Shown here: in pieces, positions 36,464 to 47,986 of the stretch
Numbering within the stretch: position 1 is the first letter of the stretch
How the letters are laid out: every line of letters begins with the position of its first letter
Assembly: GCA_028023455.1 (NCBI GenBank)
Contig: JAQFVV010000050.1
Location: 3,968,626 to 4,032,625, forward strand
Length of the DNA: 64,000 nucleotides
Source of the DNA: Epiperipatus broadwayi
Taxonomy: Eukaryota; Onychophora; Udeonychophora; Euonychophora; Peripatidae
Reading direction: 5' to 3'
Notes under the pieces: generated by a model
Database searches by the model: none
Told to the model about the DNA's origin: nothing
The model's input: only the letters and a program-made list of their open reading frames with translations
Translations under genes and position numbers: made by a program

Positions 36464-37721
36464 TCTTAATACATACACTGCATTATGTCAACCTTAACCA
36501 TCAACAAATAATAATATATTATTTAAAGCAGACTTGATTAGCATGAACATAAATAAACATAAATAGAGACCACAAGGCACTGCCAATCCTTATATTACAT
36601 GAAATGTCAGCCCTTTCTCCTATGGCTTATAAGTCATAATTACAAGGCAGAATGCTAGAAACAAGTTTTGCTAGTATATGCATGAGCAAATTTAAATAAA
36701 ATTTACAAAGGGTACATGAAGATAATAACCTCCAATATTAACCAGCAATTAAATTAACTTTAAGATCTAAGCAAAATTAGTACACAATAAATTTAGTTTG
36801 TCATTCAATAAATAGATAATGATCAGAAAGGCATCCATCTATGAAATAAATCTGGCATTCAAATTATGACTTGCATGATAAATGAATTAAGATATAGATG
36901 ACTGAATGGATGATGAAAAATAAATAATAATTATTGAATGAAAATGAATGGACTTAAGAGTGAGCAGAAGAAAAGAGGAAATGTGCTAGAATGATGAATA
37001 GTTAAGATGATGATGGAATAGAAACTAATGATGGATGAATCAATTATGATAATGACTTAAGACAAAATGAGGATGTATAAAAGAAAAGAAAATATGGATG
37101 AGATATGATAACAATGTTGATGATGAAGAATAAATCCTGTACTATAAAACTAACATTGTGCCAAATAACAGCAAAATAATAATGATGTAAGGCAAGGGTT
37201 CTAAGCTTGAGTAAAACAAATTATTTAGCCACTAAATTAAAATAGATTATAAACTAGAAAAGAAACTTTCATTTTAAAATTTCTACTAAATCAATTAAAT
37301 AGTAAGAATAAACCTAAGATATCAAGGCAAAGGATAATAAATAATTTACGAAATGAAAAAGTACAATAGATTCAAAATTGAGACTACTAATTAATAATTT
37401 ATTTTTATCAGGGTTCAATTACTATTTTAAAAGATATATTTGGATCAGTGAGAGAGATTTTGCCACCACCCAAATATAACAAGCAAAGACAGTTCATAAA
37501 ACAAAATGGAATTAATAAAGAACATTTGACAATTTCAATACTAACAATAAAAATTAACTTTAATTTTTATGAATTAATAATAAATTTCTTAATAAAGTAA
37601 TAATAATATTTTACAAACCATCTTTTATTTATTGACTATGGACAATAGGATCAAGATCGGTGAATGTTGCATCTGATGGTTTAGATAAACAGGTTATTCC
37701 AAATCTAAATATTTTATCTTT
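36464..37721. other. A-rich stretch without recognisable features
   Basis: Contains GATGAT-rich and AATGAATG-rich simple sequence at about 36880-37140. No coding signal. Confidence 0.5.
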
Positions 37722-37827
37722 CTTTTTCTCATATGTCATAGCATTGGCTGGGACGTGAACCCACAACCGTCTGCAACCAACTACTTGCTTGCAAGGTGGA
37801 TGCGATGACCTCTCGTCTAACAATGCT
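37722..37827 (-). mobile_element. tRNA-like SINE (AGCGTTGTTAGCC family)
   Basis: On the minus strand AAGCATTGTTAGACGAGAGG (A-box region), then GCTTGCAAGCAAGTAGTTGG, GGGTTCACGTCCC (B-box region), and TATGACATATG plus an A-rich tail. The overlapping minus-strand ORF is not a gene. Confidence 0.8.
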
Positions 37828-40273
37828 TATTTAAAAATAATACATGCGCTTAAGATCAACAGTGTTTTGATCAATAAGGGAGAAAATTTATATATTTTAA
37901 ATGTAAGGATTTAACAAAATTTATTTAGATATTCTAACACACAATAAAATCTACTATTTGATAGATGATGATTTTAATGACGACCATAAAAATAATATGT
38001 TAATAGCAATAGCAAAAACAATATGGATGATGATTAGCAATAAAACCACGGACAACTAAATATATTTCAAATAAAATTTATTTACATTATTTACAAGTTT
38101 GTGAACTTACTAATAACAACAAGGAAATCATACATAATCCTGGACAATTGTGAACAGAAATCTAAATATAACAAGATTTAATTACATTTGATAATTAAAG
38201 GAAGATCTCTTTGGATCTCTTTAAAACTTTAATAAATTATTAACTTTTAATTTATTATTACTCAATCTTATTACTTACACTGAGCTTATTTGACTTATGC
38301 ATTTTATATTTTAAATTATTACTTTTTAATTTATTATTACTCAAATTTATTACCTACATTGAATTTACTTTTGACTTGTTATACTTTTATATTTCACCTA
38401 TTTATTAATAGTATAATTTTAAGAACATATCCACTTTAACTAGACACAAGCATTGTATTTCAAATTTGTATTTAACTGTTATTAAGCTATCAATATTATT
38501 ATATAGGATAACACAATAAATATATATTCAGATATAACAATTTAAGCTATGATATATTACTAGAAACTATTGACTTCTTGTTTTAATTCATTGATTTAGG
38601 CTATTAAACAGTCGACACTACTTTAAGAGTCAAGACTATCATTTTCTACCATTTGATTAGTAGTTTTACCTTGTAAGACTCTTTTAAGATTAAAAAAAAT
38701 TATTACATGAGCCTTTTAATATTAAGAAAGAATATCAGCATTTAAAAACAAATTGAGTATAAATTATAAATAACATAGCTCAATGATATAGAGGGGATCA
38801 TCTCCAATGGATTGTCAATATGTAGCTATCTACTATAAGATAACTTTTAACGAATATCATCTTTTATCATAGTTTTGCTCAGTGCTAAGTACAATCTACA
38901 TTTTCAAATGTTAGATTTCAGAAAGGATTTTGAAGTTATGGATACCAAACCATAAGAACTTAGGAATCTGAACATAATAAAATTCTAGAATATCCAAAGA
39001 TATAGTGGGGTTGAGCTAAGGCAAAGAGAACAAACAACAACCTAGACCATGGTAATCTTGTGACTGTATATGGTCTGTAATGATAGTATAGCTTCTGGAG
39101 CACTTTTGGAAATTTAAAGGAAGTGGGAATTAATCCCTTGTTTAAACAACTATACCAACACATGGTTTGAAATCCTGTGTCACTTCTGGAGCATCTTTAG
39201 GGATATAAGAAAAAGAAAGAGGTGGTTTATCCCTTATTTAATAACTATATCAATACACAACATATGTATGACCTTAATTTTTTTCAAAGTTTGATAGTCA
39301 TTATTCATAATGCACCCCTGATGGTCATTTATATCATCACTCAGGGAAAGAAAATAAGTTCACCTGATACAATGCACCATGGACCTACCACATATTCCAA
39401 AACATTGTAAACATATCATTGTAATTATTAAACATGATAACATACAAATCAAATACTAATACTACTATGAATATATAAAGACACTAGAAAAATGGAATAT
39501 ATTACTATTTGACACATGCAATTTATAACTATCATTATCAATTCGAGGATGACCCGAAGCTATAGCTGTCATTAGCCATTAATTAATCAAAGGTTACACA
39601 TATTAAATACCATGTTTAATGCATTTAAATTAACCAAAGTCATATTCTACCCATTTTTTATTATTATTCAAAAATTGCAGCTTTTTTCCTAAAAGAAAAA
39701 CATTAAGAATAAACTGTAATAATTTCTTATCTGTGTTCATATTTTAAAATATGAATGAAATTTACAACAAGTAAAATTACTGTACCCTTTTTTTATATTT
39801 TCACATTTGATCAAATTTGTATTTATCATGGGTTTAATTTCTTTACACAAACCAGTCTTTATACCTTTAATAACAATGTATACAATATTACAAGATGAAA
39901 CATATAATATTAAATGATAAGAATGATTATTACATAAATTTCTTGTTTTGCATTACTTCTTGAAGAAACTAAAAGAACAAAGTCTTGATTGCAATCCTTT
40001 TTAAAACCAATAGCATTGTGGGATTGACAAATGTTCCTAGTGAGTTGCTTGATCTAAGAATAATTTTAGTCTTCATACATCAACATGGGTGTGACAAGAA
40101 TCTTGGCCTCAGCATGGCCTTTGAGCATTTTATCATCAGATTTTCAATTGGATGGACAGTTGAAGAGTTGGAGTGTGGAGTAGATTGAAGCCTGTTCATT
40201 AAAGTATGAGGTTTGGATATCTTAATATATATCTGAGTACTTATAGCATATGTGTGTAAAGATGGTAATCTGG
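37828..40273. other. AT-rich stretch with two small tandem duplications
   Basis: A duplication of about 78 bp lies at about 38246-38400 (TTTAATTTATTATTACTCAA twice), and a diverged one of about 92 bp at about 39080-39265 (CTTCTGGAGCA twice, each with a TTATCCCTT or TAATCCCTT block). No coding signal recognised. Confidence 0.6.
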
Positions 40274-40428
40274 ACCAACTGATGATTGCTGGTTTAGCAT
40301 GAAATACATATATTGGTGATTATTTATCTTTTCAACATATATGTGTTCAAGTATATCAGTGTTATGAGCTAGTGTGGAGAGTTGTAGTTCATGTGAAAGT
40401 CTGTGCTCATATACCCTATATACTACAT
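40274..40428 (+). mobile_element. SINE-like repeat (GTGCTGGTTTAGCA family)
   Basis: TGATGATTGCTGGTTTAGCA, GATTATTTATCTTTTCAACA, GAGAGTTGTAGTTCATGTG and a decayed B-box region GTGCTCATATACCC match the copies at 63300-63665. Confidence 0.7.
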
Positions 40429-40809
40429 TAACTTTGTTATTTCAGAAATTAGAAAAAAAATGAAAATAAACATTGCTTCATATCTTGATCACTATATATG
40501 GATTTCATATACTTTACAGACTAAAGGCACTATATAAGAAAAAACACTATATAAATCTGATCCATAATATGAATAACACAATAAATAACATATCAAAATT
40601 TAAATTAATGTTTGATTCACTTTTAATGAGATTCTACAAGTCAGTTTAATAAACATATCAATTCCGCTTGTAAATGTAAGTTACAAGATGGCACATTTCT
40701 GTCTTGCCCTAACATAAGTTTTAAAGGCAATGCTGAGAATACTTCATATTAAAAGTCTTAATAAATTTTTATAAACTCTTATAATTTAGTGTCTTTATTT
40801 ATTGTTTTA

Positions 40810-40985
40810 TTAGGTAGGTATAAGTTATTGGAGGGGGTCCTGACAGAGATATATTAAATGCTTTCTCAAGCTAAGCATTTATCACAAAGCTTGTTGAGGA
40901 ATTGGCAATCCTGATTGTTTTATAACTTACAAGCTTAAGAGGATAGGGTCATGTGATCTATGACTCTTATTTTGACTATTTATAA
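40810..40985 (+). repeat. Truncated family D hammerhead repeat (ribozyme part missing)
   Basis: GGGGGTCCTGACAGAGATAT, TAAGCATTTATCACAAAGC, GGAATTGGCAATCC and AAGAGGATAGGGTCATGTGA match the 3' half of the 30537-30965 repeat. The left edge falls just downstream of where the ribozyme would be. Confidence 0.75.
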
Positions 40986-41728
40986 GTTCATTACTATACT
41001 TTATTTAATTGCAATATAAAATTTTCTTTTTTAAATTTATTTTCTCCACATAACAAAATTAATATAGCACAATACAATTTCAATAGTTGTAGTTAACTTA
41101 AATATAATATTTCACATTTGTTTGCACATTGTTCGAGTGCCTTATAAATTCAAAAACAACAATAAAAGATATTAAATTCTTCATATTATAGTTCTGCTGT
41201 TTTTTAAATTCATTCTAAAATGAAAATACAAAATAATTTTCTTTACTTTCTTTTTGCCATCCCAAATATCTCATAATTAATTTTATAATGGACACAGTAA
41301 ATATAATAATTAAAATAGTTACAAAATAAAACTAAAATTTCAAGCCTGCAAACTTTCACAATTTTGGAAGGTTTTTCTTTTTCCCATATGTCTGTCAGTT
41401 TTAAATGTGAACTCTTTACAATTATTGATTGACAGCAGTGATATGTTTAATGTATGAGAGCCAAATGGAGATTCCTACTCCATTAGTTGCATGTTAAAAT
41501 ACAATTCAATTCCACATTTAATTTAATTTAAATTCAATTTTACTTTTAATAATTTTCACTTCCAGTACTTTGTCAATTCAATTTTCTCCACTATCTGTTC
41601 TCCATTGTTGTTCTCCTGGTGTTCTCTATAAAAATATAAGTTTAGCCTATTTAAAAACTTTCATCATAGAGTATAATTGTACAAATTAACAAACCATACA
41701 TTAACATACAATTAATAATTCTCCATCT
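40986..41728. other. AT-rich stretch without recognisable features
   Basis: No coding signal or repeat recognised up to the LTR element. Confidence 0.5.
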
Positions 41729-41732
41729 ATAT

Positions 41733-43495
41733 TATAACGAACCGCTTTGCCCGCGGAAGGGTCGTATTAGTAAATTCATAAAAATGGCTATGGTTAACTT
41801 AAGATTTAACCTTATATATATAAATTTTTCCCTCTCTGCATGATCCCGGGCATATTTATGGATAGCGTGTTTGCTTCCAAGCGCCAAACCTATTTGCGAT
41901 GAACAAATAAGAATTACACCGCGGGACTCTATAGATGCAGCATATACCCCGATAGCGACTCGATAGATATTTACTATCACTTTGCCTTTTCCTGTAATTT
42001 AAGGGGGGAAGGGTGTTAACTAGCCTAGCTCATCTCAGGGGTGGTGGTCATTAGACCGTGGATGGGAACTACGGATTCCGACACTACTTTCTTTTAACTG
42101 AAGGTGGATGGATATACATAACTAAATTTCTGTCTATCTAAAAAAAAAAATAAACGATTATAGAAATCCCATCTTATCGATTAGATTTTCCCTGCGCAAC
42201 AGGGAAATTCCCGTTTAATTTCAGATGAGTGCGCTCGCTACCCCACCCTAAATTCCTCCATACCGGTTGTTCAAGGTAGAGTATACGTTTTATATTAATT
42301 ATGAAATCTTTAGCGCTATAACTATGAATCTTATTAAAATAATATAAATCAAAGAATAAAAAAAAATATATATACACAGATATTCATAACATTAAAACAA
42401 TTTATTATAAAATAAGAAGGTTAGGATTTATTTAATTGACCCGCCATTATTCATAACTCGTGCTTCATAGAATGTCAAGCATACACACACATATACGTAC
42501 AGATTAAGCATTTTATTCTTTGGATCTTTATAGGCAACGCAACATATTATTAATGTTCTTTTACTAAATTGCTTCCCTGGACTTTGTAGTTTGAAAGTTT
42601 TATTGAAACATGTTTTAAATATAGAGAATTTAATTTATTTCAAAGTTCCGATGGATGACGCAATCCGTTTAAGACTCGGATTGTGTTTTAATAGCAAATC
42701 AATAAGCAAATAATATAGTTCACGTTACCTTAACATTCCCGGGAATTTAGGCATTTCAAAGGTGTATGTCTTACGATGTCAATGGCCCTAAAACCGGACG
42801 ATCTCATAGTTAGTTTCCCCGTAGCTATCATTGTTCCTTGCCGTCGATGACTGGAATCCGGCGTTCTTTAACTATCCTTTTTGCAGCACATTCGGGATCG
42901 TAGGGCAGGCCTTCATCGCCTGTCAAGTGAAAGGTTTTTACCCCACTCGATGCATGATACATTTTCTTATTTTTCAATCTCTCACTCTCTGGACCCCTGG
43001 AAGAAGAAAAATATCCCCTATTTATTTTCTTTTATATCCCCTCTCTTCTCGTCCTTTCCACGTCCCTTTCCGTGATTCCATCCCTCGAAATTCTCCGGTT
43101 GCGTCACCCAACCGGACTATGACTACGTCATCGTGGTCGCCATTGTACTAAAACCTGCATTTGTATTTTAGAAAGATCTCATTTTGCTTTAACTGGCCAT
43201 CTACTTGAAATATATCAATCATGCACATATATATACCCGCATGCCACAAACACTCCAATAAAGCACGAGTTTTACGAAGTTTTTCCCCACTTTTAAAATT
43301 AAACCAATAACAACTAGCTACAAATAAATATACGAATAACATACTGTTAATATTGAATTATTCCCACCACCATTTAATATTAGTATTTACAATTATTAAT
43401 AACTTTATTAGTTGATAGTGTTAGTACTATCTATATCCATTTATCTTGTAACTTTTGACGGACCATTGGCTCTCCTCAGTCCGCACCTTGTTACA
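41733..43495 (-). repeat. 3' LTR (1763 bp)
   Basis: Plus-strand ends are TATAAC and GTTACA, a near-inverted pair. It is identical in layout to the LTR at 47987-49743, including the TTAGATTTTCCCTGCGCAAC and CGGCGTTCTTTAACTATCC blocks. Most differences between the LTRs are C/T or G/A transitions, several at CpG. Small ORFs in it recur in the other LTR (for example an 82-codon minus frame and a 106/96-codon plus frame) and are likely chance. Confidence 0.93.
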
Positions 43496-43498
43496 ATG

Positions 43499-43505
43499 CC
43501 CCCCC
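43499..43505 (-). promoter_or_regulatory. Candidate polypurine tract
   Basis: Seven consecutive G on the minus strand, three bases before the 3' LTR. This is the expected place for the plus-strand primer, although the tract is short. Confidence 0.5.
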
Positions 43506-43545
43506 GTTCGGAAGCCTTCAAACACGCTCTATGGGTCTGACAGGC

Positions 43546-44409
43546 TTATACTTCTCTTGTACTCTCTCTGCCGGCGGGTCCCGCTGTCGGATTCCTTGGG
43601 GATTCCTCATCGGCTGGAGATCTTTGGCTTCGTGCGGGTTTCAGCGCTCGTGCATTATATGAGCCTTTAACTCCCGACCCTGTATCTACCCAGAAAGCAT
43701 TGCTTCCTTGACATTTAACAATCGGAAAAGGCCCCTCGTACAAATCGCAGAATTTCTTGCATATGTTTCTGCTTGTTTCGCTTACAGGTTGGGCACGCAC
43801 CATGACCCAGTCTCCCACTTTGAATAAATGGGGGCGATTCCCTTGCCTGTTCTTTCTCCGTTGCCCCATCTTTTGCATGGTCTGCCGTGCCCTGCTTTGG
43901 TCATTTTCCACATCTACTGGACCCTCTTCCATTCCGGGAAGGACGGTCTTAATAAGGCAAGGTATATGGCATCCGAAATGAAGCCGGAAGGGTGCTAGAC
44001 CTGTTGACTCATTTACGGACCAGTTTATGAAGTTAATTATTTGAGGGGTGAGCTTGACCCATCCACGATGGTTATCCCCGGTGTACGTGCAGAACAACCG
44101 CCCCAGTTCCCTCATCACCCTCTCACAAGGGTTAGATTGAGGGTTACGAATCGAGGTTAGGCAATGTTTGATCCCTTGATTCTGTATCCACTTGCGCCAT
44201 TCATTAGATGTGAATGGAGTTCCATGATCCGATAGGAGGACACGAGGTTTTCCTACTTCGTTGAAGTAGTTGGTTTCAAGCATCTTAATCGCGAATTTGG
44301 TGTTTGCCTGGGCGATGGGATATGCTGCCACGTGTTTCGAGAACAAGTCGTATGCCACAATAAGATACCTTTTCCATTTTGAACGCGGGTAATGGTCCAT
44401 AAAAATCAA
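43546..44409 (-). pseudogene. Integrase core and C-terminal part of pol
   Basis: A 287-residue piece with the integrase catalytic core from D61 (LLSDHGTPF) to E96 (NPQSNPCERVMREL), spaced by 34 residues, and the C-terminal module with the GPF motif (DLYEGPFPIV) common in Gypsy integrases. No chromodomain is seen. The first catalytic Asp lies in the other frame (44680-44285); the frame changes between about 44375 and 44395. Integrase inserts the DNA copy into the genome. Confidence 0.88.
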
Positions 44410-44680
44410 TGGCTACTATTTCAAGAGGACCTGTGGGGATGATAGGCACTAGGTTTGCCGCATACGCACATTTTGTAGGCTTGGTTCTCTGGCAACTTTT
44501 ACATTCCCTTACTATGGCCTTCACCGAGGTGTGGATTCCAGGCCAATAAAACCATTTCCAAATTAGGTGTTCCGTCTTTAAGGTCCCATAATGCCCATAT
44601 ATCTGGTGAACATAGGCTACTAATTCATTTCTCAACCGAACCAGTACACTGGGCTTCCAGTTCTTTGTTTCTCCACACAT
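44285..44680 (-). pseudogene. Integrase zinc-binding domain and first catalytic aspartate
   Basis: The HHCC finger is intact: H25, H30, C60 and C63 (spacing 4, 29, 2). D92 in IVAIDFYGPLP is the first catalytic residue. After about residue 100 the frame is wrong. The start ATG overlaps the stop of the RNase H piece (TAATG at about 44680), which is a frame change within pol and not a natural gene start. Confidence 0.85.
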
Positions 44681-45327
44681 TAGGGATTGAAAGATTCCAT
44701 AGCATATGCGGTGTTTACTCGCGAGCTGAGGGTCCGTACCCCCTCTAATCTTTGGATTAGTGGTCCCAAGTCCTTATCTTGACGTTGCCACTCACCTAAC
44801 TGTGCCAATTTTTTCTCTATCTCCCTGCTCATTTGTAGGTCCATACTGGCGATGCATGCGTTTTCTGCCCTCATATGTTCTGCTTGGTGCCCCACCGGGT
44901 TCCGGCTGAGAATATCGGCTATGATATTATCCACCCCCTTACAATGATGGATAGTATAGTTGTACTCTTGGAGAAGTAAACTCCACCGGATTAGTCGACT
45001 GTTGGTAAGATAGCTATGGTTGATAAATTCTAAACTTTTGTGATCTGTCACCACTGCTACCTCTGACCCCAGCAGGAGTGGGCGGAATTTCTGGAAGGCC
45101 CAGACAATGGCTAAGGCCTCCTTCTCTGTAGCAGAATAGTTTAGCTCCGGCCCTTTTAACAACCGGCTTATAAAATATAACACTCCCATTTTCTCTTCCC
45201 CTTGTGTTTGTGACAGAGTCGTGCCCAGCCCGTACCCACTACTATCAGTCTGGAGTATGAACGGCTTGGCAAAGTCCGGGAATGCCAGCATGACCTGTTT
45301 GGCAAATTCTGTTTTTATGTCCTTCAA
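44680..45327 (-). pseudogene. RNase H domain of pol
   Basis: A 215-residue piece with catalytic residues of retroelement RNase H: D28 in LQTDSSGYGLG, E in SATEKEALAIVW, D95 in VVTDHKSLEF, and D138 in GVDNIIADILSR. It continues the reverse transcriptase of the upstream frame after a frame change near 45315-45325. RNase H removes the RNA strand during reverse transcription. It ends at the TAATG overlap with the integrase piece. Confidence 0.88.
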
Positions 45328-47332
45328 ATGCTTTCTCTTGCTCCTCAGCCCATTTCCACGGGATATCTTTTCTTAGCAAATGCACTAGAGGCTCAGTATG
45401 TTCGGCCATCCGTTCATGGAACCGATGGTAGAAGTTACATAGGCCCAGGAAGGAACGAACCTGTTTTCTGGACCTAGGTATAGGAAAGTCCCTGATGGCA
45501 GATATTTTGTCCGGATGGGGTTTTAGTCCTTGATGGCCCACCAAGTGCCCCAAAAAGGTCACTTCCTCTTTGACTAGGTTACTCTTTCCCAAATTGACCC
45601 TGATGCCCTTGTCTTTACATTCCTTGAGGAACATTTCAACCTCCTTCTCGTGTTCTTCCATACTACCTGACGCTATCACGACGTCATCGACATACATCGT
45701 GGCGATTTTCTTCATATCCTCTGACAATGTCTGGTCAAGACACCGTAGCAAACCCGCCCCGCTGTTTATGAGGCCAAATGGCATCCTGTTGAATTGGTAT
45801 GAATACCCATCGTACCGAAAGGCGGTGTACTGCCTGTCTTCCGGGCTAAGTTGAATCTGCCAATAGCTGGCGGTAAGGTCAAATGTTGAGAATACCTTCT
45901 TTCCCTTGAACTTTCCCAATAATTCATGCATGGGTGGGGGAATGGTACAATCGGGAATTGTTGCCCGATTCAGCTGCCGCGCATCAAGACATATTCTAAT
46001 CGCACCGTTTTTTTTTACCACCACCAATGGGTTGCAAAACGGGGATGAGCATTTAGAAATGACGCCCCAATCCACCATTTGCTCTATTTGTCTTCTGACC
46101 TCCTCTCGGTATTGGTGAGGGACCGGGTATGATCGTGACTGAAATGGCTGGTTCTCCCTAAGTTTGATTGTCTGCTCAAATCCCTGTATCGTTCCGGGCA
46201 CCTCTGAAAACACTTCCCTGTATTTTTTTAGTATTTGCCCAAAAACCCTCGCTTTGTCTTTGCCGACCATCCTAATCTCTCTAATTTTTTCTTCCATTAT
46301 CTCCTCTACTTCTTCTACCTCCTTGATCCCTATTGATCCACACCAGTTGGTCGTGAGGAACTTGACGGGTGTCCCTTTACATCTGAATTCCCCTCCGCGA
46401 AAATCCAACGTACAATGATTTTTATGAAGGAAGTCCACCCCCACTAATGCCTCATGTATTAACCCCTTCATGACTAGAAACACATGTGGAATCACCTCCT
46501 CACCAATCCGTAGATCCACCCAGACTTGTCTGGGTTCTATTTTCGCCCTTTTGTTGTTGGCCATCCTAACTTGTATAGCTTTTATGGGTAATGTCTTGAT
46601 GTCTGTTTGTTTCTCCATCACCTGCCGATATATCCTTTCTGATAATACTGAAATTTGACTTCCTGAGTCAATAACCACCTCTACTTGGGTTTCTGCAATG
46701 CGTGCTTCCACTTTAGGGCATGTTTGATTGGTGTAGTTGGGGGCTCTGTCTTCCTCATCACAAACCAGGTTTCCCACCCATCTATCTTCCACGCTCTTAT
46801 GTTCCTTCTCTTCCATCTCTCTTCGCCACTGGCTGCACACTATTTGTTCAAGTGCCCAGTCCACATCTCGAGCTAGCCCCCTTTTGGCAGTCCTGGCTAT
46901 GGCGGCTACGTCAGGTGGCACATTCCTACACACTATACCCACGATCTGTCCTTCTGACAGTTTTAGCATCTCCAATTCCTGCAGTCGAGCCACTTGTCGC
47001 CTGAAGAAGTATATATACTCATCGTGTGGCTCCCCGAATGTCTGTCTACTTATTTCGTTGAATATATATTCTTGGATTTCTATATTCCAAAAAGCTTGTT
47101 TGAGAGCTCTTTCGTACCCCTCAAAGGCTCCCGGTTGCTCACTCAATGCCTCCCACCATCTTTGGGCATGTTCCTGTAGGTGGCTTGCTGCAATTATCAC
47201 TTTGTCCTCTTCCTCTGCGGGGTACCTGCAGAAATATCTTTTTAGACTGCGGATATGTTCCCCGAGGGATTCCCACATCTTCCCCGAAAATCTCTGAACC
47301 CTAATTGCCTCATTACTTATATTATTCTCCAT
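45245..47332 (-). CDS. Gag-protease-reverse transcriptase part of a Gypsy polyprotein
   Basis: A 695-residue frame. Residues 10-180 resemble the Gag capsid region of Gypsy elements (QRWWEAL, a Glu-rich helical segment, FFRRQVARLQELE). No CCHC zinc knuckle follows; only scattered cysteines at about 191-205. The aspartic protease active site is DSG at 222-224, with a later LVGVDFL strand. Reverse transcriptase runs from about 400 to 640: D485 in FDLTASYWQI (motif A), RMPFGLINSG (motif B), YVDD at 547-550 (motif C). Gag and pol are in one frame. The last 25 or so residues are out of frame. The Met at 47332 is the likely start, about 650 bp inside the LTR. Confidence 0.9.
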   Translation of the reverse strand: MENNISNEAIRVQRFSGKMWESLGEHIRSLKRYFCRYPAEEEDKVIIAASHLQEHAQRWWEALSEQPGAFEGYERALKQAFWNIEIQEYIFNEISRQTFGEPHDEYIYFFRRQVARLQELEMLKLSEGQIVGIVCRNVPPDVAAIARTAKRGLARDVDWALEQIVCSQWRREMEEKEHKSVEDRWVGNLVCDEEDRAPNYTNQTCPKVEARIAETQVEVVIDSGSQISVLSERIYRQVMEKQTDIKTLPIKAIQVRMANNKRAKIEPRQVWVDLRIGEEVIPHVFLVMKGLIHEALVGVDFLHKNHCTLDFRGGEFRCKGTPVKFLTTNWCGSIGIKEVEEVEEIMEEKIREIRMVGKDKARVFGQILKKYREVFSEVPGTIQGFEQTIKLRENQPFQSRSYPVPHQYREEVRRQIEQMVDWGVISKCSSPFCNPLVVVKKNGAIRICLDARQLNRATIPDCTIPPPMHELLGKFKGKKVFSTFDLTASYWQIQLSPEDRQYTAFRYDGYSYQFNRMPFGLINSGAGLLRCLDQTLSEDMKKIATMYVDDVVIASGSMEEHEKEVEMFLKECKDKGIRVNLGKSNLVKEEVTFLGHLVGHQGLKPHPDKISAIRDFPIPRSRKQVRSFLGLCNFYHRFHERMAEHTEPLVHLLRKDIPWKWAEEQEKAFEGHKNRICQTGHAGIPGLCQAVHTPD

Positions 47333-47964
47333 TACTGTTTATCAATCTCTCTTCACCTGACTGGCTTTGATTACCCTGCCCCCATCCAGTGCTGTTACAT
47401 ATTCGTATTTTCCCATTCATAAGCTTTGAAATCTCCAATTTATGGCTTTACCATCGCACCTCCAATCGAAAGAAGAAGAGAAAAGAAAAGATATTTATAG
47501 TCGCGCATGAGTTCGCGTATAGTTTATACGTCTCTATTATCATTACGCGTTGCCCAATTTCCCTCTCTTCCACTATCGATCTACGCTGACCTTCTTCTAA
47601 ATTCGACTAAACGCTCTATTTAGACCTCTGAAAACCATTAGGGTTAACAGTAATTTTTATTAATAACTCAGATAACATATAAATATATATATATATCCAT
47701 TTCCAGCATATTAACACAGCTCAGTGTTATTGCTCTAACATATATATTCCAGTCATCTTTTTTTTTCCTTTTCCTTCCTTCTTCTCCTAACAATAAAAAA
47801 AAATTTAAATCATTCGCCGTTTTTCTTTTCTTTACCCTCATAAACTGCGTGAAAGTATCGGATTTTTGTTTACTATACCGACTTCGTGTCAAATCCACTG
47901 GTCGTTGCGCCCTCTTTTATTTGAACCTTCTACTATATTCCTATTCCCCATCGCTCTCCAGAGG
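47333..47964 (-). other. Untranslated leader of the LTR element
   Basis: Lies between the primer-binding region and gag. It holds only short frames (66 codons plus strand, 76 codons minus strand) with Lys-rich low-complexity content. Confidence 0.7.
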
Positions 47965-47984
47965 CCCCACAGTTGCGGCGTCCA
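47965..47984 (-). promoter_or_regulatory. Candidate tRNA primer-binding site
   Basis: Two bases inside the 5' LTR the minus strand reads TGGACGCCGCAACTGTGGGG. TGG at this place is the expected complement of a tRNA CCA end. I could not assign the tRNA. Confidence 0.55.
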
Positions 47985-47986
47985 GT

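Noticed and set aside
41732-41980. 82-codon minus-strand ORF in both LTRs
   Set aside because: It lies at the LTR end and runs into flanking sequence. It is conserved only because the LTRs are nearly identical.
42831-43151. 106-codon plus-strand ORF in the LTR and its 96-codon twin at 49080
   Set aside because: Present in both LTRs because the LTR is duplicated; the frame is disrupted between the two copies near the end, which argues against coding.
45570-47297. Plus-strand ORFs opposite gag-pol (up to 186 codons)
   Set aside because: Antisense shadows of the Gypsy coding region, with no recognisable domains.
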